NCBI GenBank assembly: GCA_934140575.1 | Contig: CAKPBJ010000001.1 | Coordinates: 208,549-272,548, forward strand | Direction: 5' to 3' | Source: an uncultured Bacilli bacterium | GTDB taxonomy: Bacteria; Bacillota_I; Bacilli_A; RF39; UBA660 | Length of the DNA stretch: 64,000 nucleotides | Shown here: one piece after another, positions 1 to 8,155 of the stretch | Position numbering within the stretch: the first letter of the stretch is position 1 | How the letters are laid out: every line of letters starts with the position of its first letter | Translations under genes and position numbers: made by a program | The notes under the pieces: model-generated | Database searches by the model: none | The model's input: only the letters and a program-made list of their open reading frames with translations | Told to the model about the DNA's origin: nothing

Positions 1-792
1 TTCTTTTATCTTTTCTTCTTTTTTCTTATTGGACTCTCTCATTTGTCTTTGTAATAATTCACTTGATTCATACCAGAAATCATAGTTACCAATATATAAT
101 TTAATTTTTGAATAATCAATATCACATATGTGAGTACATACTTTATTTAAGAAGTGTCTGTCATGTGAAACTATTATTACTGTGTTATTGAAATTGATTA
201 AAAATTCTTCTAACCACTTAATTGCTTCTATATCTAAACTGTTTGTTGGTTCATCTAGAAGTAATATATCAGGGTTACCAAATAATGCTTGTGCTAGTAA
301 TACTTTAACTCTTAGCTTTACTGGAAGTTCTTTCATTTCCATGTAGTGATATTCTTCTTTAACACCTAAGTTATTAAGAAGTTGAGCTGCATCTGGCTCT
401 GCATTCCATCCATCAAGGTCTAAGAATTCAGCTTCTAAATTAGCTAATTTCATACCGTCTTCTTCTGTAAACTCAGTTTGACAATACATTTTGTCTTTCT
501 CTTCCATAATTTCGTATAATTTAGTATTTCCCATTATAACTACATCAATTACACGTTTATCATCAAATTGATAATGGTCTTGTTTTAAGAAAGATAATCT
601 TTCTCCTTTTGTTATAGTTATTTCCCCAGTAGTTGTTTCTAATTCGCCACTCAATAATTTTAAAAATGTTGACTTTCCACTACCGTTTGCACCTATAAGT
701 CCATAGCAATTACCATTTGTAAATTTTATATTTACATCTTCAAATAAAGTCCTTTTTCCAAACTTTAAACTTACATTAGATACTTGTATCAT
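1..792 (-). CDS. ABC-F family ATPase, YbiT/YkpA type (C-terminus cut by window edge)
   Basis: The first 264 codons of a reverse-strand gene; the rest lies left of the window. The start ATG is at 792 behind a GAGGTGGTAAA ribosome site. The N-terminal ATP-binding domain shows Walker A GANGSGKS near residue 36, and the translation continues through a signature-like segment and LLLDEPTNSLD (Walker B) to the switch histidine SHDRHFLN. There are no membrane helices, as expected for ABC-F proteins, which bind the ribosome E site and act as translation factors or antibiotic-resistance ATPases. The signature region (KELPVKLRVKVLLAQAL) lacks the usual LSGG, a trait of the YbiT/YkpA subgroup. Family is certain; the exact role is inferred. 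Confidence 0.93.
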   Translation of the reverse strand, partial: MIQVSNVSLKFGKRTLFEDVNIKFTNGNCYGLIGANGSGKSTFLKLLSGELETTTGEITITKGERLSFLKQDHYQFDDKRVIDVVIMGNTKLYEIMEEKDKMYCQTEFTEEDGMKLANLEAEFLDLDGWNAEPDAAQLLNNLGVKEEYHYMEMKELPVKLRVKVLLAQALFGNPDILLLDEPTNSLDIEAIKWLEEFLINFNNTVIIVSHDRHFLNKVCTHICDIDYSKIKLYIGNYDFWYESSELLQRQMRESNKKKEEKIKE

Positions 793-833
793 TTTACCAC
801 CTCAAAACTTATTATATTTTACTATAAACATTT

Positions 834-865
834 AAAAAAAACAAGCTTGTGAAATTGCTTGTTTA
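834..865 (-). terminator. Rho-independent terminator of the kinase-like gene
   Basis: On the reverse strand AACAAGC pairs with GCTTGTT around a 10-nt loop and is followed by a run of eight T. It overlaps the stop codon of the gene at 863-1531 and separates that gene from the ABC-F gene. Confidence 0.8.
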
Positions 866-1531
866 TATTATTTTTTTGACTAATTCTTTAATATTTGAGT
901 GACCATCTATTATTTCGTCAAAATATGCACTACATTCTGTATCTGGTTCTTTCATTTCTAGTAAACCTTTTAATGCTTGTATTTTATCATTTTGAACATT
1001 TGCTTTTCTTAAATCTTGAATAATAAGTGCTTGTAATAATATATATAGTTGATATTTATTTAAATTTTCTAAGTTTTCTATGTTATCTGTTTTAAATATA
1101 GTATATCTGCTTGGATCTGATAAATAAAGAGAACCGTTAAATATAGTGTTTTTTGGGTCAATACCATTTAATAAAACTTGTTTTGAACTCAATACTCTTA
1201 CATCCTCTTCTAGTTCTTTTACATTTCTTATAAAGTCATTTTTAGGTATACTTATTATATTTTTACTTCTAGGTTTTTGAGAAACTAATTTTAATGTATA
1301 GCCTTTGAAAGTGTTATTATAAAATAATAAGTTTTTTGGTAGAAGAATTTTATCAGTTCTCAATCCTGATAAATATTTTGCTGTATCTCCATCTATACAT
1401 TCATTTAATTCTTCATTTTCTAATACTTTTAGTGCAGTTTTTTCTAAACGATATACATAGCCTCTTTTTCCCTGAGCTATTTTTTGTAATTTGTTTAGGT
1501 CAATTTCTTTTTTATTTATTCTATATCCCAT
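863..1531 (-). CDS. Protein-kinase-fold protein, probably degenerate
   Basis: A soluble 222-residue protein, ATG behind GGAGGCTTT. Its order of short motifs looks like a small protein kinase: a glycine-rich stretch GKRGYVYRLE (residues ~22-31), a lysine in TALKVL just after it, then GIDPKNTIF (~123) in the place of the catalytic loop (HGDxxPxN in relatives) and SDPSRY (~138) in the place of the metal-binding DFG. The catalytic-loop aspartate seems kept (IDPKN), whereas the DFG equivalent reads DPS. It could be an active atypical kinase or a pseudokinase. It lies between a terminator and the OapA-like gene; nothing indicates its substrate. Assignment rests on motif order only. Confidence 0.5.
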   Translation of the reverse strand: MGYRINKKEIDLNKLQKIAQGKRGYVYRLEKTALKVLENEELNECIDGDTAKYLSGLRTDKILLPKNLLFYNNTFKGYTLKLVSQKPRSKNIISIPKNDFIRNVKELEEDVRVLSSKQVLLNGIDPKNTIFNGSLYLSDPSRYTIFKTDNIENLENLNKYQLYILLQALIIQDLRKANVQNDKIQALKGLLEMKEPDTECSAYFDEIIDGHSNIKELVKKII

Positions 1532-1564
1532 AAAGCCTCCATTTGACTATATTATAACATAATT

Positions 1565-2167
1565 TTACTTTTTGTAGAAATTTGATATAAATTTAGCAAA
1601 TTCGTATAGAATAATATTACTTTTATTTATTGCGAAACTTTTACCTATTGCTTTTCCACCTATTGTTATAGAGGCAATTATTGCAGCTACTGTTATACTT
1701 GTTAGTAGTGCGTTTAATTTAAAATCTAATACTAATGTGGCTGCTATTGATGTTGCTGCTGCTCCTGATATGATACCACATACATCTCCGATAACATCAC
1801 AGCAGAAACTAGATACTTTATCGGCATTTTTTTTAAACTTAACCGCAATGTTAGCACCTTTTACTTTTCTTGAACTCATCGAATGGAATACTTTTTCATC
1901 TGCTGATGTAACAGACACTCCAATTATGTCAAATAGTATACCTAGAAATACGAAAAATAAAGTTACAATAATACCAAGCCATAATGAAAGATTTGGTATT
2001 GTTGTTTCTGAAATAAAAGATAAGCAAAAAGATGAAATGAAAGCTACTGATACTACGGTCATTACCCATTTTTTATTTACTTGTTCTTTCTTTACTTTTT
2101 CTTTTTTCTTAGTAACTTCTACTAAATTATCAAATTCATTGTTCTTTTTTTTATTTTTATTAAACAT
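1565..2167 (-). CDS. oapA: OapA-like (YbzG) four-helix membrane protein, partner of the OLE RNA
   Basis: 200 residues, ATG behind TAGGAGAAAA. A charged N-terminal tail (residues 1-33) precedes about four transmembrane segments (~34-54, 60-86, 131-151, 157-178), split by a hydrophilic stretch with the motifs IGVSVTSADEKVFHSM and NADKVSSFCCDVIGD. This layout matches a small family annotated as CorB/DUF21-like, to which OapA, the membrane partner of OLE RNA, belongs. The gene starts 19 nt after the terminator of the large structured RNA, the classic ole-oapA order. In the family OapA anchors the RNA to the membrane and affects tolerance to magnesium, alcohols and cold. Family membership is recalled from motifs and size; the RNA neighbour strengthens it. 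Confidence 0.72.
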   Translation of the reverse strand: MFNKNKKKNNEFDNLVEVTKKKEKVKKEQVNKKWVMTVVSVAFISSFCLSFISETTIPNLSLWLGIIVTLFFVFLGILFDIIGVSVTSADEKVFHSMSSRKVKGANIAVKFKKNADKVSSFCCDVIGDVCGIISGAAATSIAATLVLDFKLNALLTSITVAAIIASITIGGKAIGKSFAINKSNIILYEFAKFISNFYKK

Positions 2168-2185
2168 TTTTTCTCCTATCGTTTC

Positions 2186-2784
2186 AAAAAAAAAGTAGTT
2201 AAACTACTTTATTATTCTTAATTGTTTGGCTATCAAAATAGTAAACTTTGGGCCTTAGGTCAAGTAGGATTTCCCTAATTCTTACACTTCCGTTACCAGA
2301 TGTGCGGTTCCCCTTTACAAGAATTAATATGTCGTTTCCGATTCATACGACTTGATTGCCACTTAGTGCCCACTGCAATCCTATAATGAAGTACACCCTA
2401 GGAGATTTCCTCTCCAACACTTTATTATTAATCCTTTTTTGCAAAAACAATTTCAAGACGCACACTTTTATGAGCGGCCTGTTCATAAAAGCTTGATCAT
2501 CTATCCCAAAATTTTCACTCAAGACAGGCTACGCTGTACATAACTTTCGCCATATACAGGTTTAATCCTATAACGTATATAATCACACGATGTTAGGTCT
2601 CCACGAATAATGGGTCGGGATTCATATGCCATTATGAGTCGCCCATCATTCTTCATCTCCAGCATCCACCCCAAACTGGGCGTAAGAAGCAGACACCAAA
2701 GGTTTCACAGATGTGCCCTTTAACGAATTTTTAAGCTCGTCTTCCTAATAAAGTAATTGACTAGAATAGTGTGCCATCAATTAC
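2186..2784 (-). ncRNA. ole: Large structured RNA, probably OLE RNA
   Basis: About 600 nt without an open frame, bounded by a consensus promoter and a rho-independent terminator. The two ends pair: TAATTG (2783-2778) with CAATTA (2224-2219) and GGC (2775-2773) with GCC (2230-2228). Inner helices include 2651-2642 with 2614-2605 (10 bp, one G-U), 2491-2483 with 2473-2465 (9 bp), 2415-2411 with 2405-2401 (GGAAA loop) and 2326-2319 with 2283-2276 (8 bp). The loop ACAGGC (2482-2477) can pair with GCCTGT (2529-2524), a pseudoknot. G+C content is clearly higher than in the flanks. Length and the OapA-like gene immediately downstream fit OLE RNA (about 610 nt in Bacillus halodurans). ROOL or another ornate RNA is the main alternative. 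Confidence 0.75.
2192..2210 (-). terminator. Terminator of the large structured RNA
   Basis: AAAGTAGTT pairs with AACTACTTT and runs into nine T on the reverse strand (2194-2186). It lies between the RNA and the OapA-like start codon at 2167, so the protein gene is read either by partial readthrough or from a promoter inside the RNA region. Confidence 0.88.
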
Positions 2785-2791
2785 AGTCTAG

Positions 2792-2820
2792 ATTTTATCA
2801 TAATTTAGTTAATTTGTCAA
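2792..2820 (-). promoter_or_regulatory. Sigma-A promoter of the large structured RNA
   Basis: Reverse strand TTGACA (2820-2815), 17-nt spacer, TAAAAT (2797-2792). Transcription would begin near G2784, one base before the 5' strand of the closing helix of the RNA. This is one of the strongest promoters in the window. Confidence 0.88.
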
Positions 2821-2853
2821 GCAACCACAACCACAACTGCAACCGCTAAACAT
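2809..2853 (-). CDS. Possible 14-residue cysteine-rich peptide
   Basis: Reverse-strand ATG at 2853, nine bases after an AGGAAAG site, reads MFSGCSCGCGCLTN and stops at 2809. Four of its residues are cysteine, alternating with glycine or serine. Its 3' end overlaps the -35 box of the structured-RNA promoter, so it would be transcribed separately or be a chance frame. Tiny Cys/Gly-rich peptides occur among spore proteins, but nothing here proves expression. Confidence 0.22.
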   Translation of the reverse strand: MFSGCSCGCGCLTN

Positions 2854-2931
2854 CAAAATTAGCTTTCCTGTAAGGTTCAATATAATGTTTTTTATGATTT
2901 ATTTATATTTTTAATTTTAATAATGTCCTTA

Positions 2932-3975
2932 TTATTTTGAATACACTTTTGGAATTGATGTTTCTTCTTCTTTTAATTTTTCTGAAAAATAAGGTTTATT
3001 CAATATACCATTTTCTGCTAGGTATATTAAGTAATCAGATATTGGTTCTTCACTAGTCATACACTGAATAATACCTCGATAGTATAAATAATTATTATAT
3101 TGGTCTAATCCATTTTCATTGTCTTTTAAATATATGAAATATGAATCTAAATATGTTATTACTTGTTTAAATTCTTCTTCGTTTATATCTTTGTTTGCTT
3201 CATATGATTCAAAAATACTATTCAAATTAGTTAAGAACTTTTCTGTTCTTTCTGTTCCGCCTATTCTTTCTAGATTGTCTTTAATAATTGAAATGTTCCC
3301 TTTACTATACGCTTTTAAAACATTATCGCTTCCTATAAGTTCACATAATATTTTAACTGATGCTATTTCAAAGGGATATGAATTAACTTCTGCATAGGGA
3401 TCATTTGAAATGTATTCATTATTTAATAATTCTGTCATACCTTCTATAAAATATGAAGGTGTTGATGCTAATGGAGTGCGTGTATAAATACAATGGATAA
3501 ATTCATGGGTTAATACTTCGTCTCTAGTATAATTTTTTGGTCCATACACTTCTATTTTATGTGGAATATCAAAATATGCTGCTAAAACATTTTCTTCCAA
3601 GCCGCTTCTAAGTGGACAGTCATATTCTACTTTTACAGTTGATAAAGCAGCTTTAGCTATTAATGTATTTAAATATTCATTTTCAGACATTAAATCTTTT
3701 AATGAATATATAACTTCTTTTTCTTTTTTTGATAAATGTTCATTATTTATTATTGCAACTAGCAATTTTTGCAGATTTCTATTGTTTTTTTCTTCTTCCG
3801 TTTCTTCTCCAAAGTAGTCTTCGACTTCTTCTATCATTTTATCTTGTGGGTCTATTTCTAAAATGCTTGTAATTGTTGGAACTACGTTTTTTGCTAATGC
3901 ATCTGATGCTGTATTATATATAATCCCTGCAGCTAAAAATATTGCAATAATTCTTTTACTTCTTACTTTTAACAT
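2932..3975 (-). CDS. Exported zincin metallopeptidase-like protein
   Basis: 347 residues; residues 1-28 form a signal peptide (KRIIAIFLAAGIIYNTASDALA) or a membrane anchor. HEFIH at 157-161 is the HExxH zinc site; E178 or E182 in FIEGMTE is the likely third ligand, giving a gluzincin layout. Residues 45-66 are a very acidic linker. ATG at 3975 follows a weak GGGGGATTAAT site. The protein should act outside the cell on protein or cell-wall material; the substrate is unknown. It lies just upstream of, and on the same strand as, an exported glucosaminidase-like gene that has its own ribosome site and, through a 66-nt gap, may share its transcript or neighbourhood. Confidence 0.7.
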   Translation of the reverse strand: MLKVRSKRIIAIFLAAGIIYNTASDALAKNVVPTITSILEIDPQDKMIEEVEDYFGEETEEEKNNRNLQKLLVAIINNEHLSKKEKEVIYSLKDLMSENEYLNTLIAKAALSTVKVEYDCPLRSGLEENVLAAYFDIPHKIEVYGPKNYTRDEVLTHEFIHCIYTRTPLASTPSYFIEGMTELLNNEYISNDPYAEVNSYPFEIASVKILCELIGSDNVLKAYSKGNISIIKDNLERIGGTERTEKFLTNLNSIFESYEANKDINEEEFKQVITYLDSYFIYLKDNENGLDQYNNYLYYRGIIQCMTSEEPISDYLIYLAENGILNKPYFSEKLKEEETSIPKVYSK

Positions 3976-4024
3976 ATTAATCCCCCTAAACGACGGTTCT
4001 AATTATATCACAAAGTAAAAGAAA

Positions 4025-4052
4025 AGCAAATTAGTTATTAATTAATTTGCTC
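4025..4052 (-). terminator. Terminator of the glucosaminidase-like gene
   Basis: AGCAAATTA pairs with TAATTTGCT and is followed on the reverse strand by TTTCTTTTACTTT. It overlaps the last codons of the gene. Confidence 0.65.
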
Positions 4053-4737
4053 TTATTTGACTAACATATGAATTTATTTTACTTACCCAAGTATTGCTTT
4101 CTGCATATTTTGGTCCGATTGCTTCTACTGTATTTAATCCTCTTGAGTAATAATTTCTATAAAGATTATCAATAAATCCTACTAAACCTTCATCAATTGA
4201 GTTGTAGGCTTTATATGACCCACCATTACAACCAGGTGCTCCTTTTTGGCCACCAAAATTATTACATGTTCTTGCTAATCTTGAGCATGAGTGCTTGCAA
4301 CCAGTTTCGTGTAATAGTATAGCCACTGCAACATATGGGTCTACTCCTTTATTAACACATTCTGATGCTATTAAGGCACCTTTTCCTGCAACTATATCAG
4401 TTCCAAGATTCCTGTCTAATTTTACAGCTAATTCTTCTAAAGTCATGCCTTCATAAACTTCTATTCTTGGTGGGACTATAACAGATGCTGGAGCTGTTTC
4501 CATATCAACAGCAGTTAATAAATCTGTTGTTTTTTTATTTTCTTCTGTTGTTTCTTTATTTGTATCTTGAATTATCATGTTTGCACTTGCTGCCATATTT
4601 TGGATTTTAAAATCACTTATATTTACATTAGTATTCAAAGCCTGTGTAGACTCTTCCTTTTGTATTACCATTCCAACTGAAATCATTAGAATTCCAACTA
4701 TAAGAGTAATACTACTAATTAATTTTATTCTTTTCAA
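4042..4737 (-). CDS. Exported glucosaminidase-like cell-wall hydrolase
   Basis: 231 residues with an N-terminal signal anchor (residues 5-27) and a low-complexity linker to ~95. The C-terminal ~130 residues look like a glucosaminidase/lysozyme-like fold: LIASECVNKGVDPYVAVAILLHETGC, with the glutamate of HETG as likely catalytic acid, then NNFGGQKG and FIDNLYRNYY. Such enzymes cut N-acetylglucosamine linkages of peptidoglycan during growth or daughter-cell separation. The start codon is TTG (4737), 7 nt after GAGGTG; no ATG fits the ribosome site. Two Cys-rich loops (CKHSCSRLARTC, PGC) may form disulfides. A terminator overlaps the stop. Confidence 0.75.
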   Translation of the reverse strand: MKRIKLISSITLIVGILMISVGMVIQKEESTQALNTNVNISDFKIQNMAASANMIIQDTNKETTEENKKTTDLLTAVDMETAPASVIVPPRIEVYEGMTLEELAVKLDRNLGTDIVAGKGALIASECVNKGVDPYVAVAILLHETGCKHSCSRLARTCNNFGGQKGAPGCNGGSYKAYNSIDEGLVGFIDNLYRNYYSRGLNTVEAIGPKYAESNTWVSKINSYVSQIRAN

Positions 4738-4957
4738 AATAATTCACCTCAATGTGTAATTGATGAATCAATTTTACTATGATTATTTTTTTTTGTCAAA
4801 TTTAGATACTTTTAGATAAATTGTTTAGAAGTAGATTTTATTTAATAATTTATTGTGAAATAATGAAAGAAATTGGATGAGTATTGGAAAATTATAAATA
4901 CTTTTTTATAAATTTGTGTTTATAAATTATATGTTTTATAATGAATTTGGTGATTAT

Positions 4958-5680
4958 ATGAATAATGGTGAATTAATTAAATGGATAAAAGAATCTCATA
5001 AAACTGTATTTTTTGGAGGTGCTGGTGTTTCTACAGAGTCTGGATTAAAGGATTTTAGAAGTAGTGATGGTTTATATAACGAAAAATATGCTTATCCTCC
5101 TGAGAAAATTTTATCACATAGCTTTTTTATAAATAATACTTTAGAATTTTATAAATTTTATAGAGATAAAATGAATCCTAATGGATATAAACCTAACATT
5201 ACACATAAAGTATTGGCAGAGATGGAAAAGAAAGGTTTATTAAGCAGCATTATTACTCAAAATATTGATGGGTTTCATTCTTCTGCTGGTTCTATTAAAG
5301 TATTAGAATTACACGGGTCTGTAAAACGAAATTATTGTATGAAATGTCATAAATTTTATAATGATGATATTGTATTTAATTCTTCTAGTATTCCTAAATG
5401 TAGTTGTGGTGGAATTATAAAGCCTGATGTTGTTTTATATGAAGAAGGGTTAGATGATGATGTAATTAATGAGGCAATTGAAGAAATTTCTACTTGTGAC
5501 TTATTGATAATTGGTGGAACTTCTTTGAATGTATATCCTGCAGCTTCTTTTATTAATTATTTTAGAGGTAAACATTTAGTATTAATAAATAAAGATATAA
5601 CTCCTTTTGATAATATTTGTGATTTAGTTATACACGATAGTATTGGTAAAGTATTTACAGAAATTAAAAAAAGCCTTTAA
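4958..5680 (+). CDS. NAD-dependent protein deacylase, sirtuin family
   Basis: 240 residues from the ATG at 4958 (GGTGAT 4 nt upstream; an upstream GTG at 4916 in frame adds a non-homologous extension). The Rossmann motif FFGGAGVSTESGLKDFR (18-34), TQNIDGFH for NAD/substrate binding and the catalytic histidine in LELHGSV are all present. The four zinc cysteines are in YCMKCH and KCSCGG. Near the end GGTSLNVYPAA closes the NAD site. Sirtuins remove acetyl or other acyl groups from lysines, making nicotinamide and O-acyl-ADP-ribose. It stands alone on the forward strand, converging on and overlapping by 4 nt the Rpn-family gene. Confidence 0.95.
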   Translation: MNNGELIKWIKESHKTVFFGGAGVSTESGLKDFRSSDGLYNEKYAYPPEKILSHSFFINNTLEFYKFYRDKMNPNGYKPNITHKVLAEMEKKGLLSSIITQNIDGFHSSAGSIKVLELHGSVKRNYCMKCHKFYNDDIVFNSSSIPKCSCGGIIKPDVVLYEEGLDDDVINEAIEEISTCDLLIIGGTSLNVYPAASFINYFRGKHLVLINKDITPFDNICDLVIHDSIGKVFTEIKKSL

Positions 5681-5692
5681 TTGGCTTCTTTT
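5664..5692. terminator. Bidirectional terminator between sirtuin and Rpn-type genes
   Basis: AAGCC and GGCTT pair around TTTAATT, with A-rich sequence on one side and T-rich on the other, so it can end both convergent transcripts. Confidence 0.6.
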
Positions 5693-6516
5693 TCTTTTAA
5701 GGTGTTTAACTCTTCAATGGATAAACCTGTAGATTTTGAAATTATATTTATGTCTACACCATTTTTCATAAAATTAATGGCAACTTCTCTAATAGCTGAT
5801 TCTTTTCCTTCTTGCTTTGAAATTTCTTTTTCTGTATTTGTAACTCTTCTCATTTCTCTTTCAAAGTCATATTCTGGTAAAAAATCTTCTTCTTTAGCTA
5901 GTCTTTTTAGTTCATCCATAATGGCTAATGCCTCCTTTTTGCCACATGCAATTCTTTCCATTTCTTCATAACTATTAGCAGATAAGAAAGATAGCATAGC
6001 ATCTAATTCATTAGCCTCATTATAGCATAATCCCTTATATTTAGATAGATAGACTTCATATATTTTCATATAATTCTTTTTGTATTTTCCACTTTCATCA
6101 GAAATCATATAGCAAATACTTCCTACTTCTTTATTATCTTTAAAATAACCATCATTAAAGTTAATTTGAACAATTTGTTTTTCAAAGTAAGTATCTCCTT
6201 GTTTTAATGATTTACTAAGTAAACTAAAAACATATGAAAAAGATTTAATAGAATCAGTTGAATGATAATTCTTATACATTTCAATATTAATAGTCATTCC
6301 TAATCTTTCATCTTCATCATTAGGAACAAATACCAAGTCAAGTCTATAATCTTTTAAACCATTACCTGAATTAATCTCATTATCATATAAGTGATAATTA
6401 GTTAAATCAATAGTAGTAAGATACTTAATTAATTTAATAAAAAATAGTCTTGATGAATTACTTTTCCATAAATATTTAAAAGTCGTATCATATAAAGGTG
6501 AAATAAATCTAGTCAT
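5677..6516 (-). CDS. Rpn/PD-(D/E)XK nuclease-family transposase-like protein
   Basis: 279 residues from the ATG at 6516, which follows AAAGGAGGTTTT; a longer frame from 6531 starts inside that ribosome site. The N-terminus FISPLYDTTFKYLWK and the core DYRLDLVFVPNDEDERLGMTINIEMYKNYH match the Rpn family, with D (in RLDLVF) and IEM as the likely PD-(D/E)XK metal site. The C-terminus (~245-279) is the usual KEGKESAIREVAINFMKNGVDINIISKSTGLS-type helix-turn-helix. These proteins are DNA endonucleases that promote RecA-independent recombination and are often dispersed as families in gut Bacillota. Single gene with a good ribosome site and a bidirectional terminator. Confidence 0.85.
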   Translation of the reverse strand: MTRFISPLYDTTFKYLWKSNSSRLFFIKLIKYLTTIDLTNYHLYDNEINSGNGLKDYRLDLVFVPNDEDERLGMTINIEMYKNYHSTDSIKSFSYVFSLLSKSLKQGDTYFEKQIVQINFNDGYFKDNKEVGSICYMISDESGKYKKNYMKIYEVYLSKYKGLCYNEANELDAMLSFLSANSYEEMERIACGKKEALAIMDELKRLAKEEDFLPEYDFEREMRRVTNTEKEISKQEGKESAIREVAINFMKNGVDINIISKSTGLSIEELNTLKEKEAN

Positions 6517-6569
6517 AAAACCTCCTTTCATTTATATTATTAGAAAGGAAATTTTAATTTTACGAAAAA

Positions 6570-6586
6570 AAAGAACTAAAGTTCTA
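6570..6586 (-). terminator. Terminator of the ABC exporter operon
   Basis: AGAACTTTAGTTCT hairpin followed by eight T on the reverse strand, overlapping the stop of the permease gene. Confidence 0.75.
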
Positions 6587-8155
6587 ATTTAATTTGAATG
6601 TCTTTGGAGCGACTTTATATACTAGTGCCATTGAAATAAGTATATAAACACCTGTAAATATAATTCCAAGGATTGATAATACTTTTATGTCTAATACTAA
6701 ATCTATTAAATTGTAGCAAAGAATGTATGTTATTAATGTAACAAATGAATAGCTTGTTTTTTTTACTTCTAGGTCTTTATTGAATGGTTGAAGTAAGTAG
6801 TATATTACTAAGTAGTGAACTGAGAAGAAGATACTTAAGAATATAATAAATATAAACATGCTTAATAGAACAATTATATCTGTTTCTTTTAAAAGTATTA
6901 ATAATATTATATTTCCTGTTCCTATAACAAATGCTGGTAGTAAGTTTACTTTAGTTACAGTTTTTAATCTTTTTTTAAATAGTTCAATAATTGTTTTTGG
7001 TTCTTTATAAAAATTGTAGTTTAACATGGCATGGTCACAGTTAAAAAACATTGCCTGAGTAATGATTGCTCCCCTATTTATAAAATACATTATAATTATA
7101 AATATTGATAATCTATTATGTAATAGATTTGATATTTCTTTAGTATAAGTTGGGGTTTTTATGACTAAATAAATTAATATAATATAAATAGCAATTAATA
7201 TAAGAGAATATTTTTTAGCACTTCTTAATAATATTTCTTTATGTCTTTCAAAAAAAATTGTGTTGAAATATTCATAGCCACTTTTACCTTTTAATTTTCT
7301 TTCTGGTATTTTTATATCTTTCTTTTGGACATCAACCATTGCTTGCTTTAGATAGTCTTTTTCATTTTTCGATGACATTACATTGGTCATTTGACTTAAG
7401 TTTTTATATATTGTTTTATAGTCTTTTATTTTTAGTAGATAAATTAGTGACATAGTACCTAGAATAACTACTAATATTGTTGAAAGTATTATTGTATTAA
7501 ATGATATATAAATGTTTAATAATGGAAGAGATGCTAGTCCTAAAGTTGATACTAAAATAATAAAATAAAGTGTTGAATTACTGTACCAAATATATTTATA
7601 TTTACGATAATATAGTATATTTAGAGTTTCTCCAATAAATCTTATAAATGTTGTATATAGTATTAGAATGATACTATAAATGATGTTAGGTGTCATTAAC
7701 ATATGATTAAATAATATTATATAAACACTATTTAATATAAAATTTATTACCGTATTAGAAAAACAAGTTGCCTGAAAATACTGTGTTGCATCCATGTTAA
7801 AGAGAATTATTGAAAAATAATTTTTCTTACTTGTATTTAATAATTTATTATTAATAAACATTCCAAGAAGTGTTAGAAAGAAATATATATGAAAATATGA
7901 TTTTATAAAGTTATTTGGAAATAATTTGTAGCAAATAAAGAATATTGTGAAGTAATACATAAATTTTAGAAATGCTTTGGTAAAAAAAGTAAATAAAATA
8001 CAAAATATACTAATTATTTTTTTTAGTGTTACACTACTATAGGCGTCATCTGTTAATAAATCTTTTAGAATAGGCAATTTTCTTAAGATAAAGATATATG
8101 AATTTACGGAATATGCATTTTCTATTTCAAAAGATTTTAATAGTGTTTTAATCAT
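6584..8155 (-). CDS. ABC transporter permease-like membrane protein
   Basis: 523 residues with about ten to twelve hydrophobic helices in two blocks separated by a cytoplasmic loop (~230-300, KNLSQMTNVMSSKNEKDYLKQ region), the layout of ABC-2/EcsB-like exporters. Its ATG overlaps the last 8 nt of the ATPase gene, so the two are translationally coupled. No substrate-specific motif is visible. Together with the ATPase it forms a complete two-component exporter; the two upstream genes may be its accessory proteins. It closes a four-gene operon that ends at a terminator. Confidence 0.75.
   Translation of the reverse strand: MIKTLLKSFEIENAYSVNSYIFILRKLPILKDLLTDDAYSSVTLKKIISIFCILFTFFTKAFLKFMYYFTIFFICYKLFPNNFIKSYFHIYFFLTLLGMFINNKLLNTSKKNYFSIILFNMDATQYFQATCFSNTVINFILNSVYIILFNHMLMTPNIIYSIILILYTTFIRFIGETLNILYYRKYKYIWYSNSTLYFIILVSTLGLASLPLLNIYISFNTIILSTILVVILGTMSLIYLLKIKDYKTIYKNLSQMTNVMSSKNEKDYLKQAMVDVQKKDIKIPERKLKGKSGYEYFNTIFFERHKEILLRSAKKYSLILIAIYIILIYLVIKTPTYTKEISNLLHNRLSIFIIIMYFINRGAIITQAMFFNCDHAMLNYNFYKEPKTIIELFKKRLKTVTKVNLLPAFVIGTGNIILLILLKETDIIVLLSMFIFIIFLSIFFSVHYLVIYYLLQPFNKDLEVKKTSYSFVTLITYILCYNLIDLVLDIKVLSILGIIFTGVYILISMALVYKVAPKTFKLN

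Noticed and set aside
1737..2198. Forward-strand 153-residue frame
   Set aside because: Antisense shadow of the OapA-like gene; no ribosome site.
2186..2784. RNase P RNA or tmRNA
   Set aside because: A GATAGATGAT string and a GAGGAAA string occur, but in the wrong order for RNase P, and no tRNA-like acceptor end or tag-peptide frame of tmRNA is present. Length is also too great.
5677..6516. Active insertion sequence
   Set aside because: Rpn-family genes look transposase-like but no flanking inverted repeats or target duplications are visible.
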